A stretch of 64,000 nt of DNA from Gentiana macrophylla (taxonomy: Eukaryota; Streptophyta; Magnoliopsida; Gentianales; Gentianaceae): positions 99,873-163,872 of the forward strand of contig JAOBSW010000106.1 in assembly GCA_026214975.1 (NCBI GenBank), given 5' to 3'. A model generated the notes under the pieces. That model was not told the origin of the DNA and did no database searches. It worked only from the letters and a program-made list of their open reading frames with translations. A program made the position numbers and the translations under genes. Position 1 is the first letter of the stretch; every line of letters begins with the position of its first letter. Below, piece after piece: positions 8,741-19,770 of the stretch.

Positions 8741-10317
8741 TGTTGGGGAGATTTTGCATCATTAAAACAAAAGAAAATTTATAAAACCTATACTACCATG
8801 CAAAACTACCTCCTAACCGGCCGAATACCGGGTAGTTGCTAGTAAAGTTGGATAAGTACGGGTATCGATCCACAGGGAAAAGGGATATTGAACCTAATTT
8901 TATTAACTCTTCTTTATTAACTAAACCTAAACCTAATCTAGAACGGAAAGTAACTGGACAGAGGATTGTTAGTCCAAAGCCAGGAAAAATAAAAAGCAAT
9001 AAAGACTAAACTACGAACGAAAACGAAAAATAACTATTAAGATGATCATGGAGAGCAAACAACGAACAAACAAAATCATCCAATCCAACAAATCCTCTAT
9101 CTCTATCTAAGGTTATCTCATGACGATTAACTAAAGATGTGGTTCACCTCTCGAAGGTATGAATACTACTTCCGTAGATAATCCGTCTATCAATCTAACA
9201 TCTTCCAATGTATGTAATTGACGCAAACAAACCAAGGTGCAAGATTTTAAATCTAACAACCTAGATAATTAACCTATCAACTTCCGTTATGTCAAGGTTA
9301 AAAATCTAATCTTTCCTATGGTGATCTAAATCTAATCATGACTTCCATCAAAATCAAACATCAAAAGCAACGATCTTCCGATATGAGTTGCATAAACGAA
9401 TAAACGAATAGAAAAGATACAACTTTGAATTAAGATCACAACATAAACTTAAATAAAAGATAGATAAAACCTGAATGGAAAAAGAGTCAAACTGTTGAAC
9501 ATGTTCGGTCTCCAAGCATGGAGCTTCGTAAAAACGCAGCAAAGCAAGAAAGAAAAAGAAATAAACATCTAATCTAAAACCTAATCTAACCTCGGATCAC
9601 CCGAGCACAAGGCTCGGGTGACTGCCTTGAAACTCTCAAGTTGCGGCTGCTTCTTGGTGTTTTGTGTATGAGAAATTCTGATGATATTAGGGTTGGAATC
9701 GCAGCTGCTTTTATAGAAAAATCAAGTCGGTTGCTACTGAAGAAAGGTGCCGGACGCCCGTTTGAAGATCCGGACGCCCGTCCGCTATTTTCAGCAACAG
9801 CATCCAAACTTGTAACGCTCATATCTTGGGCCTCGTAAGTCGGAATGGAGTGATTCAAAATCCTGTAGAATCCTCTCTTCAAGCCCTACAACTCTTATCT
9901 TGAGGTCCAGAGTCAAATCGGTTGTTATCATATCAAGAACTGCGTTGGAAGTTCAGCGCTACCCGGAATCCTGATTTTCCGACATTTATCTTGATTGATT
10001 TCTTTCCTTATATCTTTCAATCTTCCATAACTTTGATTGATCCTTTCCAAGCACGAATTTGGCTCTCTCAAATCCTCTCTTCCATCATCAATGAGTATCT
10101 ACAACAATAGGAAAACATACCAAAGCGTAACGTATTTCCAAAATAACATAAAATCATCATTTAAGCACATAATTCGTTACGTTTTGCAATTAACCTCTTA
10201 AAAACATCATTTACTAAATATTTCGATATAAAGCCCTACTTCTATGAAAATAATACATATACGGGGGAAATTGATATAAAATATATCTATAAAAATCATA
10301 CAATTTGACCCTGAACA
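8741..10317 (-). repeat. Right LTR (5' LTR) of the 5.95-kb element
   Basis: 1577 bp with the same ends as the left LTR. Differences from it are mostly one- to three-base indels or clusters near CG or CNG (for example around 4455 against 8828, and 5150 against 9527). Its R hairpin is at 9597-9621 and its palindromes at 9750-9784. Confidence 0.93.
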
Positions 10318-10322
10318 CACAT

Positions 10323-10761
10323 ATTTATATATACGTAATAAAAATTCTCATTGTAATTTTCTTTTTAGCGGGTTGGTTGCCGCATGTGTCTTAGAAGTGC
10401 AACCGCCCCTAACCATACACCCCGCTTTTGAAAGTCATTATGGAGCTAAAATCCGAATTTCAAAAAATTGATTTGTGCATGATAAGTGTGGTGTAACCCT
10501 AAAAAAAGTGTGGTGTATAGTAAATTCATTGTGACGCAAATAATAGCTCAAAAAAATAGCATGATTGTCCCTTAAACGTTATAATGATCTACTAAATTAG
10601 GCGACAAAAAATGGTCGTATTATATTTCATACGTCGTAAAATATAAGTCGAAATTTGCACAAAATATGTGCCACGAGTAGATAGACGGTGATGTGATTAA
10701 CAATACCCGGAGATTTGCTTTGGGTGAACAAAAATTCTGAAAACTAAACCAACCGACAGGA
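10323..10761. other. Intergenic / unclassified
   Basis: AT-rich sequence that was continuous with 3443-4367 before the LTR insertion. It contains a repeated 'agtgtggtgta' phrase near 10486 and 10508. No gene recognised. Confidence 0.5.
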
Positions 10762-12927
10762 TCACACTTAGAGCGTGTTCTGCAACGCTGTGGAGACACG
10801 AATTTAATCCTGAACTGGGAGAAGTGCCATCTAATGGTGTCAGACGGTATTGTTTTGGGTCATAGAATTTCTGAAAAAGGTATTGAGGTGGACAGACCAA
10901 AGATCGAAGTAATTGAAAAGCTGCCTCCACCGGTCAAATTGAAAACTCTGAGAGGATTTCTTGGACATGCATGTTTCTATAGGTGGTTTATGACAGATTT
11001 CTCACGCATAGCAAAGCCTCTCAGTCATTTGCTTAAGAAAGAAGTGCCGTTCAATTTAGATGATAAATGCAGGAAATCATTTGAGACTTTAAAGGCATGA
11101 TTGACAAGTGCACTAGTGCTAGTAGCACCAGATTGAAATTTACCCTTTGAGCTTATGTGTGATGCAAGTGATCTAGCGGTTGGAGCTGTGTTAGGTCAAC
11201 GCCATGACAAGGTACTTAAAGCAATCTACTATGCATCTTACACATTAAACTCAGCTCAGCTCAACTATGCCACAATAGAAAAGAGTTACTTGCTGTAGTC
11301 TTTGCATTGGACAAATTTCGTTCTTATCTCGTCGGTTCCAAAATCATTGTTTACACTGACCACGCGGCATTAAAGTACTTGTTAAGCAAGAAGGATGCAA
11401 AACCACGTCTACTCAGATGGATTCTCTTACTTCAGGAGTTTGACATTGAGATTAAAGATAAAAAAAAGTAGTCCGAATGTGGTAGCGGATCATTTGAGTC
11501 GTATGGAATTTACTGAAGAAAAAGGAAAGAGACAAGAGATTAAGGATTCATTTCCGGACGAACAGCTCCTCATGGTTGATACTCCCCCTACAATGCAACT
11601 TATCAAAGCTAGTAATACACCAAAGGAGAGCTCGCCATGGTTCGGTAATATCGTTAATTATTTTACTTGTGAGTATATGTCCCATCTCATTGGACATGGC
11701 AACAGAAAAAGAAGTTCTTCTTTGATTTAAAATTTTATTATTGGGAAAAACGGACCTTTTTCGAAGGCGTTCGGATGGCATAATTAGAAAATGCGTGCCC
11801 GATAATGAGATTTTAAGTATTTTATCCTTTTGCCATGATCGTGAGGCTGGCGGCCACCACGGAGGGTGGAAAACCGCCTACAAAGTATTGCAATGTGGTT
11901 TTAATAGGCCCACACTGTATAAAGACGCACACCACTATGCACGATCTTATGAGTCATCTCAAAAATGGGGAAATGTTTCTAAGAAACATGAGATGCCTCT
12001 CCAACCTATATTGGAGTGTGAAGTGTTTGATGTTTGGGGCATTGATTTTATGGGCCCCTTTCCCCCATCATTTTGTAAGAAATTCATCCTGGTAATGGTT
12101 GATTATGAATCTAAATGGGTCGAAGCTCAAGCCCTTCCAACTAATGATACCAGAGTGGTGATAAAATTCCTTAAAAAGAATATCTTCACGAGATTTGGTA
12201 CTCCTCGGGCCATCATTAGTGACAGAGGGACACACTTTTGCAACCGACCATTTACCAAGTTGATTGAAAGATATAGTGTGAAGCACAAGATTGGCACTCC
12301 ATACCATCCGCAAACTAGTGGACAAGTCGAGGTATCTAATCGAGAGGTGAAGAGAATTATTAAAAAATAGTCGATTCAAACCGTAAAAATTGGGCGGAAA
12401 AATTAGATGATGCACTATGGGCATACATAATAGCCTTTAAAACACCGATTGGTTGTTCTCCCTATAGATTAGTTTTTGGCAAGTCTTGTCAGCTTCCGGT
12501 TGAGTTGGAGCATCGTGCCTTTTGGGCTATTAAATTTCTTAACTTCAATCCTAAGGCCGTTGGTGAACATCAATTACACCAACTCACAGAACTTGAGGAG
12601 TTTCGCCTTGATGCTTATGAGAACGCTCGAATCTACAAGGAACGCACGGAGTCTTTCCATGATAAGAGAATCTTTCATCGTGAGTTCCATGTGGGTGATC
12701 GAGCGCTCTTATACAACTCACGTTTAAAATTGTTCCCAGGAAAGCTTAAGTCTAGATGGACATGTCCATTTTTGGTGACTAAAGTACATGCATCTTGAGC
12801 CGTGGAATTGACTGATGGAAAAACCACATTCATAGCAAATGTTCATAGATTGAAAATTTTCGTTGAGGAAGAAGGAATCCCTCTGACTCGAGAGGTGATG
12901 TTCCTTATCGACCCGCCAACTAATTGA
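10762..12927 (+). pseudogene. Athila-type Ty3/gypsy pol fragment (RT end, RNase H, integrase)
   Basis: Reads, with breaks, from the end of reverse transcriptase (LERVLQRC… GIVLGHRIS… LRGFLGHACFYRWF, 10766-11000) through RNase H (LMCDASDLAVGAVLG near 11155, [11 protein letters not shown] near 11355) to integrase (11741-12370 and on to about 12880). The integrase core shows GIDFMGPF, SDRGTHF and SGQVEVSNRE, giving the D, D and E positions. The HHCC finger keeps both His (CHDREAGGHH) but its CxxC is lost (SYESSQ). In-frame stops occur at about 11098, 11135, 11297, 12368 and 12796, with frameshifts near 11270-11310 and 11465. The catalytic RT half, gag, protease and LTRs are absent. A decayed, truncated insertion that cannot make a working enzyme. 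Confidence 0.88.
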
Positions 12928-13151
12928 AGCATGAGATAGTCTAGATATAGACTATAAATGTAGCAATCAGGGGTACTATCCTTCCTATTACTCATTAAGC
13001 ATTTATTCTCGGTTTGTCAGGGTATTTAAATATTACGTGCTTTTGTGAGTAATTGATAGAAGTATAGTAATTGATCATCTGGTAGTTTGAGTTTGTCAAG
13101 CAACAACATTAAATAAAAAACGCTTTCAGGAAGAAACCCGTAATTTATGTG
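12928..13151. other. Remnant downstream of pol
   Basis: Non-coding sequence following the integrase end, with an inverted repeat 'tagtctagatatagacta' near 12937. No LTR could be recognised. Confidence 0.4.
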
Positions 13152-13152
13152 C

Positions 13153-13197
<45 letters not shown>
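13152..13197. repeat. (TAA)n microsatellite
   Basis: About 15 uninterrupted copies of a TAA/AAT trinucleotide. The apparent poly-Ile minus-strand ORF crossing it is an artefact of this repeat. Confidence 0.95.
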
Positions 13198-13198
<1 letters not shown>

Positions 13199-13207
13199 TA
13201 AGTAATA

Positions 13208-13455
13208 CTCCCTCCGTCCCGCAATATAAGTTTTTTTAACTTTTTTGTGGTGTCTTAAAATATAAGTCCTTCTCACATTCCAATTCAATATTAAATGCAA
13301 TATTTTCACTTTCACAATAAACAATGCAATACTATAGGTCAGTTTTAAAAACCAATACAATATTTTATCTTGAAATTTTAAAAACCAACTCATTTATTAA
13401 CTTTCTTAAACTGTGCGTAAAACCTATAAGGACTTATATTGCGGGACGGAGGGAG
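13208..13455. mobile_element. Stowaway-type Tc1/mariner MITE, 248 bp
   Basis: The ends are near-perfect inverted repeats of about 24 bp beginning CTCCCTCCGTCCCGC, flanked by TA at 13206-13207 and 13456-13457. CTCCCTCCGTCCC with a TA target is the textbook Stowaway signature. No coding capacity. An internal copy of 'aatataagtcctt' lies at about 13259-13271. Confidence 0.95.
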
Positions 13456-13504
13456 TATAATTTTGAGGTTGTTTATAAAATAAGGTCCTATAACTGTTAA
13501 GAAT

Positions 13505-13625
13505 CAACCCGACGCGCACCGTATAAATAACAGTCTGCGCCGGGAATTTAATTCAAAATCAGAAAGATCCCTCCATTTACGGCGTACGCCGTAGATACCC
13601 GGTTTACGCCGGACTACTCGGTTTT
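13505..13625 (+). promoter_or_regulatory. TATA box and CGG..GCGCCGG palindromes ahead of ORF H1
   Basis: TATAAATA at 13522-13529 lies among GC-rich palindromic units: 'gacgcgcacc', 'cagtctgcgccggg', 'acggcgtacgccgta' (13577-13591) and 'ccggtttacgccgg' (about 13599-13612). The H2 promoter region at 17349-17571 has the same unit type. The leader that follows is CT-rich. Confidence 0.5.
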
Positions 13626-13921
13626 GAAATCCGAACGATTTATTTTCCTTTTCCTCTCTCCTCCTTAACTCCCTCAAATCGGTTTTCTTCTTCCTTTGCC
13701 TCCATCATTACACCTCCTCTTCCCCAAAACACATAAAAATCTTCCACTCACCCCTCACAACCACCTCATCTCCTCATCTAATCTTCTACTCTGCTCCGCT
13801 ACAAAGAAGGAAAATGCCGACTTTTTGCTTCTGGATTTGGCAATTCCATCTTCTCCGTCGTATCTCCATTCCTTCCGGCCAACAAATTCCTCTATTCCGG
13901 CGAAATTAACACAACGACAAG

Positions 13922-14039
13922 GTACTAAAATTTGATCTTTTATTTCATAAATTCTCAATAAAAATTTGTTTTGCTTTTTGATTTGAAAATTTGCAACCTT
14001 TAATTTTGTAATTATGTTTTGTTCATACCACTATCGTAG
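13922..14039 (+). other. Probable 5'-UTR intron abutting the H1 start codon
   Basis: The donor GACAAG|GTACTA is at 13921/13922. A T-rich tract then runs to the acceptor ATCGTAG at 14039, directly followed by the ATG at 14040. The 118-nt length and the T-rich 3' part fit a plant intron. The start codon would be the first three bases of exon 2. Confidence 0.5.
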
Positions 14040-15249
14040 ATGGCCGAACCTTCAAACCCTCGTAGAAAGAATGCTAGTAAGAAACGAAAAACTAATACCC
14101 CAGTTATTCTAGTTCCGATCCATGAACCCCGGCCTCTCACCGCCGAGGAGGAGGCGGTCTCTTTTCGAAGAACCGCAACTCCAGCCGTCATCCGAGCCTA
14201 TGATGATTATTTTGGACATTGTGACCTTCTCCTCGAACGTGGTGTAGAATTCGAGTCCCTTGGAGTTGAGTTTCGTCAAATTTTTTAGTGTCGAAATTGG
14301 TTACGGATTGCCGAGCCTCGAACTGCTATTATCAATGCCACAATGGTAGCTGAATTTTATTCTGTACTCTCTGCCATTGAACCGGTAACAGAGGGGCCAT
14401 TAACTTCAGTCTCCATTCGTGGCACTGTTGTCCCTTTTACTCCTGAGATTATCAACGTTTTTTACAAAATCCCAGACATACCTCGTGATCAGGATTATTT
14501 TGAAGTTTGGAACCTCAGCCAAGCTAGTATGATGCAAATTCAAGCTTTTGAGGCTCAGCGTGCTTTTGATCCATCCGCCATTTGGGTTGAAAAACGATTT
14601 AAATTCGGTGGATGTATCAAGGATGTGAGAGCCCTGCAGCACTTTCTAGGCCATAATGTGAGCCCTTCACGACATCTTAGTGCTTACAACTATCCTAATT
14701 CTTGTATAGCCTGGGCAATAGTTCAAAATATTCCGGTTTATTTAGGAAGGATTATCTTTACCAGAACTATAGACTTCGCCTTTAACCGTCCTCGGAGTGG
14801 CGATATGCCTTTTCCAAATCTAATCTCCGCACTCTGCATCCAAGCACAGGTCATTGCTCTTCCAGATGATAGACTCATGTCACCCAATTCACGATCATTG
14901 GTCCTCGTCTTGCCAATTGTTAAGGGTGATTTTGTACGTTTTATAAGGATATATTTTATATCAATTTTCCCCATATCTAGATGTTTTTCATAGAAATCGA
15001 GCTTTATATTGAAATATTGAGCAAATGAGTTTTGGAAGTATTAAAGTGCAAAATCGAGCTAATTATGTGATTTTATTGGATAAATATCTTTAGATGTAAG
15101 ATGTTACATTTTGCATGTTTTTATCGTGATGTAGGTACGCTTGCATGAGGTGAAATGAGCTTAAAAGATGTTCAAGTGATGATTTGCATGGAAGGAAAGA
15201 GATAGAGATGAAGTTGGAATGAAGATCAAGATGAATTTGGAAGAAAAAG

Positions 15250-15376
15250 GGACTGAACTGGCGTCCAAAGAGTGGACTGGCGTCCAGGAGAAGAAAGTTG
15301 AACAGAGAGTTTGGACGCTGAGTGAACGAGCGTCCATCCACCGCCATTGCGCAGCCGCCTCAAAAGTCTATAAATA
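15250..15376 (+). promoter_or_regulatory. GGCGTCC palindromes and TATA box of the solo LTR
   Basis: Units 'actggcgtccaaagagt', 'actggcgtccagg', 'ttggacgctg' and 'gagcgtcca' occur at 15258-15335, about 40-110 bp upstream of TATAAATA at 15369-15376. The layout is the same as in the other LTRs. Confidence 0.6.
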
Positions 15377-15450
15377 CAGCGTGATTTCTACCCTAATGGA
15401 GATATAATTCGATCCCTCTTGACACACAAACATTAGAGAGGAGCCCTAGG

Positions 15451-15485
15451 CGCCCCAGCCCTCTTTTGGGAGGCTGGGGTGGCGG
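15451..15485. other. Strong GC hairpin downstream of the LTR TATA
   Basis: CCCCAGCC(C)TC pairs with GAGGCTGGGG around a TTTTGG loop, with one bulged C and outer CG pairing. It is about 80 bp after the TATA box, the same relative place as the hairpin at 5220-5244, but with a different sequence. Confidence 0.7.
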
Positions 15486-17057
15486 TTAGATTAGGTTTTA
15501 TTTTCGTTTTTTTTTTTTCTTGTTTTGTTCATCATGCCGATGGCCTTCAAGCCGTGAACTGGAGCATCCATGGTACTTTTTTCAGCAGTTTTGATTTCTC
15601 TCTTGGATAATCTTGTGAGTGATTTTATTTAGAGTTTGTATCTTTCCTTTGTTTATTTGTTTATGCAATCGATATCGAAAGATGAATTGCTATTTGATGT
15701 TTACCGTATGATGAAAATCGGTGTAAACCTTAGATCACCATAGGAAAGATTAGACTTTTAACCTTGACATAACGGAAGTTGATAGGTTAGATCTCTAGGT
15801 TGTTAGATCTAATAAATCTTGCACCTTGTTTTGAGAGCGTTAATCTCTATAGATCGGAAGATGATGAGATTGATAGACGGATTACTTACGGAAGTAGGAA
15901 TTCATACCTCTGATTAGGTGAACCACAACTTTGATTGAATCATCATAAGATAATCTAGGGAAGAATTAAGGGTTGCGGGATGGTGGATCATGTTTGTTCT
16001 ATGTTGATTTGCTTCAGTCATTATCATGATAGTTAGTTTTATTGTTTTCTTAGTTGTAGTTTTATTTTATTTGCTTTTGTTCGCAACGATATTTTCCTGG
16101 CTTTGGACTGAAAATCCTCTGTCCAGTTTATTTTCCGTTTTAGTTTAGGTTAGGAATAATTGTATCAACCTTAGGAGAATTAATGAACTAGATACCCCGA
16201 TTCCCTGTGACCGACTCCGGTATTAATCGTTGTACTACGATCCATACACTTGGGAAGATACCGGATTTATAAATTTTATTACTTGTTTGCTTTGTTAGAT
16301 AAATCCGTGACACCAATCTTTCAGCAAGCTGGTCGCCTTAATTATGATAATCATGCTCCATCTCAAGGATCACTTCCTAGGTCGACCCTAGCCTTTTCAT
16401 ATCCAAAACCTTGCTCAGGAGGCCCGGTTCGACTTTATTGAGTCTGAGTTAGCTGTCATTCGGGGTGGCCAAGACACTCATGATGCTAATCTTATCTTAG
16501 GTTTTGAGAGAGTTCGAGATTGGGCTGAAGATATACGTATTGGTATCCAAGGTCAGCGTACTTTTCTAAGAACTATCAATCCTGGTTTTGAGCAGGTTTC
16601 TGATACCCTTAGTCAATGTCAACAAGGTCCATATACTTTGCCTACCTGGGTATCTGCTACACCTACTCGTACCTCCAACCACGCTTTTCCTAGGTCTACC
16701 TTAGCTCCTGGTGGTATGCCCAGTTTTGTGTCCACAGGTACCGGAACTGCTGCTGATTTCTCTGGTGGATTTAACATTCCATCTTCTATATCCTCCATCA
16801 GTGCCGGCTTGAGTAGCATAGGTTTAGAGGGTTCGGTGGTCATGCCCACAACTGCTGCTGGTGCTCGTTTTGAAGCTTTGGCGTCTGTCGCCGCATTCTC
16901 TGACCCGCTCCAGTTTTTGAGCAACCTCAATCCAGCAGATTTCCAAGAAGCCGGCCTGGCCAATGAAATGAGCACGGTGGCTATGAGTGGTGCTGAGTTT
17001 CGAGACGCTATTCAGGGGCATAGGATGAACAACTCGGAGACGGATCCAGACATTTGA

Positions 17058-17348
17058 ACTAATTTTGTCAAGTTCCTATAAACTTTGTGTTATTACGATT
17101 GTGGTGTATGGTTTCCATTTTAATTTGTTTAAAACTATGTTGGTTTACAATTTTGTTTTGTCGGATTGGTTTGAAACAATTTTTGGCACGTTTGGCTTTT
17201 CTTTGATGCACTCTTAGGGTAGTGCACATATTATCTTTTATAAATAATTATGCTCTTTGTGTTGAATAAATATGCATATTTGTGTTGTTGTTTTGATAAA
17301 TTTTGACTCAAAAAGCATGTTTTTAGTCTCTGTACGTGAAATTGGAGA
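17058..17348. other. 3' flank of ORF H1
   Basis: AT-rich non-coding sequence after the H1 stop. Nothing recognised. Confidence 0.4.
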
Positions 17349-17571
17349 TTCCCGGTCTGCGCCAGATATAACCGGTTTGCACCGGAATCTCCAGTTGTGT
17401 TCTTTCTGTCGTTTAGTACGGTTTGCGCCGTGAACTACCGGTTCGCGCCGGACACTGCTGGTTCACGCCGACCTGACATTATCTCTGCCACTTCTGCATA
17501 TTCCTTAATAGCCACTGAGTAGGCTAGTACATGACCCGGCGTGCGCCGGAAACTTACCGGTCTGCGCGGGA
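17349..17571 (+). promoter_or_regulatory. Seven CGGTYTGCGCCGG units: H2 promoter, left half
   Basis: Units include 'cggtctgcgccag', 'ccggtttgcaccgg', 'cggtttgcgccg', 'ccggttcgcgccgg', 'ctggttcacgccg', 'ccggcgtgcgccgg' and 'ccggtctgcgcggg', spaced about 20-70 bp apart. The 8.2-kb element was inserted at the end of this array. Across it the array continues at 25816 to a TATA-like 'ctatttatatcc' (about 25859) and ORF H2. Confidence 0.6.
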
Positions 17572-19332
17572 TGATGGGAGTCAACTTTACGTGATTCCGG
17601 TGCATTTTCTACCCCCGTTTGCCACACGTTTAGCATGTTTTTGGGTGGTTTATACCGTTTTTGGGGTAATATCATGAGTTTATAGCACGGGGAGTAAATC
17701 CGTCACTTTGATGGCTTATTACCCCTTTTTTGTTGATATTAAACCTATTCCCGAGCACTTTTACCCTCCGGAATTGTTTGGTTGGTTTGGTCGTTCATGA
17801 TGCTGTAGGGTATTAGTGTCTTGAGGACCCGGAAGGTGATGATTCATGGTGAGAAGCATGATCGAGGCGATATGAGTGATCAAAGAAAGATGAAGTTTTG
17901 GAGCATTTGGGGTTCAAACGTGCGCTTGAACCCCAAAGCAAGCGCGTTTGAAGCACAATTTTGAGCAGAGTGTACCGCTCTAAACGCGCGCGTTTCAAGC
18001 ACTCCTAAACGCGCTTTTCAAACTATCCTAAACGCGCGTTTCAACCCCCCTAAACGCGCGTTTCAGTTGAAGAACAAACAAGAGCCTACCCAGAAATGAA
18101 GCGAAACGCGCATTTGCACTATGCGAAACGCGCGTTTGACCAAGTGGAACGCCGATTTACAGTATCTAAACGTGCGTTTGAAGACCAAAATCTGCAGATT
18201 TTCCCCCACCTATAAATACCCCCCTTAGACCATTTCTTGAATAATAATTATTCTCTTAGCAAAACCTACCCCTTTTTAGCTCGAATTTTGTAATAGCTTA
18301 GAATACAGTTTCTTAGCTTAAATTATTATAATCTTAGCTTAATCTTTCCATTTCCTAGCTCAGATTTCTACTCTAAACACTAAGTCACCATCTTTTAATT
18401 AGTTCTCCAAAGTGTACTTTTTTGATCTCAAATTCGAAATTCTCATTTCTATGGTATATTTCTTCTCTCTTTCACTTATTATGTCTTTAATTTACTGTTT
18501 ATTTTATGTTTTAACTAGTATAATGAGTATCTAATCCCTTTTCATAGTCGAATCATGTGAAATTTAGTGAAATCACCCTTTGGGTGATGAAATTAGGAGT
18601 GGGTAGTGCTTTTTAATGTCTTATCTCGCTTGTTTAACGTCTTAGAACTTGCTATAACATCGCTAGATTGGATTGTACACCCAATTTAGTAATCACACAC
18701 ATCAACCTTACATATGTATTTTGCGGGAAGACGTGGGATAAGGGGTTTTAAGATTGCGGTGTAGACTTGGCTTAGTTGTTAAGCCCGAGCCCAATGCGAG
18801 GTTACTCGTTTTAACGTTTAAGCGGCTCTAGTGCATAACATGTCTTGTTAGTGAATCTTCTTTATGGAAGGGTAGTTAACCTGGCATAAGGTGTTAGGAG
18901 AGAGTTGTTCAGACCTTAGCACCGGAATTAGGAGTACGTACCCGTGAAATTGATTGTGAGAGTTCGTTATAATGCACACTCCCGGTTTTGTCCACCCTTA
19001 GGGTTGAAACTAGCTACTTTGATCATGGTTCGGCTATGTCCCTTAGTATAACATTAAAAACCGAGTAGTTAATCTTCTTTCTTCCTAATCTATCTTTAGA
19101 CTCGTTAGTAAAAATCACCTTAGTGTCGTTGTAGTATACAAGCACTTTAAAAAGATTGATAACCTAGACTAAGTAACACTTTCGCTTTGGTACTACAAAC
19201 ACTTTTCCTTTGGGTTCGACCTCGTACTCCTGTAGCTATGCTACCAATCGACCCGGTACACTGCCGGTTAGAGAGTTAGTTTGACCACGGTTTCGAGTCT
19301 TTATAAATTGTTTTTGTTGGGTTAATTTTATA
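17572..19332 (+). repeat. Left LTR of the 8.2-kb element
   Basis: About 1.76 kb, closely matching 24042-25810. It contains ten AAACGCGCGTTT-type units (17905-18180), TATAAATA at 18211-18218 and a late 'cgacccggtacactgccggtta' block near 19250. The exact right end is uncertain, because similarity to the right LTR stops at 'aatttta' and the expected CTCAATCA end is not present. Confidence 0.8.
17905..18218 (+). promoter_or_regulatory. AAACGCGCGTTT array and TATA box, left LTR
   Basis: About ten units of AAACGCGCGTTT and variants (aaacgtgcgctt, aaacgcgctttt, aaacgcgcattt, aaacgtgcgttt) occur roughly every 20-25 bp, ending about 30 bp before TATAAATA. The first unit sits inside a longer palindrome, GGGGTTCAAACG…GAACCCC. 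Many variants are C-to-T or G-to-A at CG, as expected from deamination of methylated sites. Confidence 0.75.
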
Positions 19333-19539
19333 AACCTTGACCCGTATAATCTTTAATCCATCCGGTATAACTTGAAAATTTTGGCACCGTATAATCCATC
19401 TTGTCGAGCCAACGACGTAAAACAAAGGCGCTTGGGGGAGGCAACCCGCCATTTCGTAGTTTTTGAGTGAGTTTAGTGCTTTTAATGGTCTCGGGGTGGT
19501 AAGAATCTAGTGTGGGGTGAAAACCTTGAGTTGGCCTTG

Positions 19540-19770
19540 TTCTTGGTCCCAAACGCCAGTTTAGACCCATTTCAAATGTGCGTTTCAGCTTGTCCCTTTC
19601 CAAACGCGCGTTTGAAACCATTTCAAATGTGCGTTTCAGCCCCTAACTCTCTGTCCTTAAAGCCCCTTTTCAAACGCCCGTTTCAGACCTCAAACGCGCG
19701 TTTGGGTTATGCAAAATGCGTGTTTCATTTCCCCAAACGCGCGTTTGGATGCTTCTTCTTTAAATACCCC
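19540..19770 (+). promoter_or_regulatory. Second AAACGCGCGTTT array, ahead of the internal ORF
   Basis: Eight units (aaacgccagttt, aaatgtgcgttt, aaacgcgcgttt, aaacgcccgttt and so on) at 19550-19748 are followed within about 15 bp by 'ctttaaataccccTGCTTC', which resembles the LTR box 'tataaatacccccc'. It lies inside the element, about 580 bp upstream of the ORF at 20346, so the ORF seems to have its own promoter with the same motif as the LTR. Confidence 0.6.

Larger units (their letters stand above)
4368..10317 (-). mobile_element. Non-autonomous Athila-like LTR retrotransposon, complete
   Basis: Two LTRs of 1569 and 1577 bp bound a 2.8-kb interior and are flanked by a perfect 5-bp duplication CACAT (4363-4367 and 10318-10322). 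Read on the minus strand, the LTRs start TGTTCAGG and end CCCCAACA. The primer site beside the right LTR matches the tRNA-Asp 3' end and the purine tract beside the left LTR is AAGTGTGGGGGTGT, both typical of the Athila/Tat lineage of Ty3/gypsy. No gag, protease, RT or integrase can be read in the interior, so movement would need proteins in trans. Interior segments near 5937-5980 and 6970-7030 resemble the 3' non-coding part of the Athila element at 28537-40112, suggesting descent from that group by loss of gag-pol. Confidence 0.93.
14918..16312 (+). mobile_element. Solo LTR, Athila-like, 1395 bp
   Basis: TGTTAAGGG…GTGACA is flanked by the perfect 5-bp duplication CCAAT (14913-14917 and 16313-16317), with no interior and no second LTR. 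It interrupts ORF H1. Its first 200 bp match the start of the LTR of the 28537-40112 element, and 15700-16150 matches the LTR of the 4368-10317 element in reverse complement, so it is a relative of both. A solo LTR normally results from recombination between the two LTRs of one insertion. Confidence 0.92.
14040..17057 (+). pseudogene. H1: plant retroelement ORF, split by a solo LTR
   Basis: ORF of about 540 codons once the solo LTR is discounted. It opens with a basic segment (RRKNASKKRK) and includes ERGVEFESLG…, then MVAEFYSVL… RGTVVPFTPEIINVFYKIPD…. This resembles the 'putative plant transposon protein' domain found in Athila-related elements (Pfam PF20167, from memory). The ORFs at 20346-22117 and 25935-26256 share the ERG…/EFY.. 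pattern. Breaks: TAG at 14286-14288, the LTR at 14918-16312, and a frameshift near 16430. The distal part (16455-17057) is Ser/Ala/Gly-rich with no known motif. The function of this family is unknown; it may be a structural or env-position protein. Confidence 0.7.

Noticed and set aside
13145..13393. 82-residue minus ORF with a poly-Ile end
   Set aside because: Artefact of the TAA microsatellite and the Stowaway MITE.
15451..15485. Rho-independent terminator
   Set aside because: The hairpin is in a plant LTR, just after a TATA box, and has no bacterial context.
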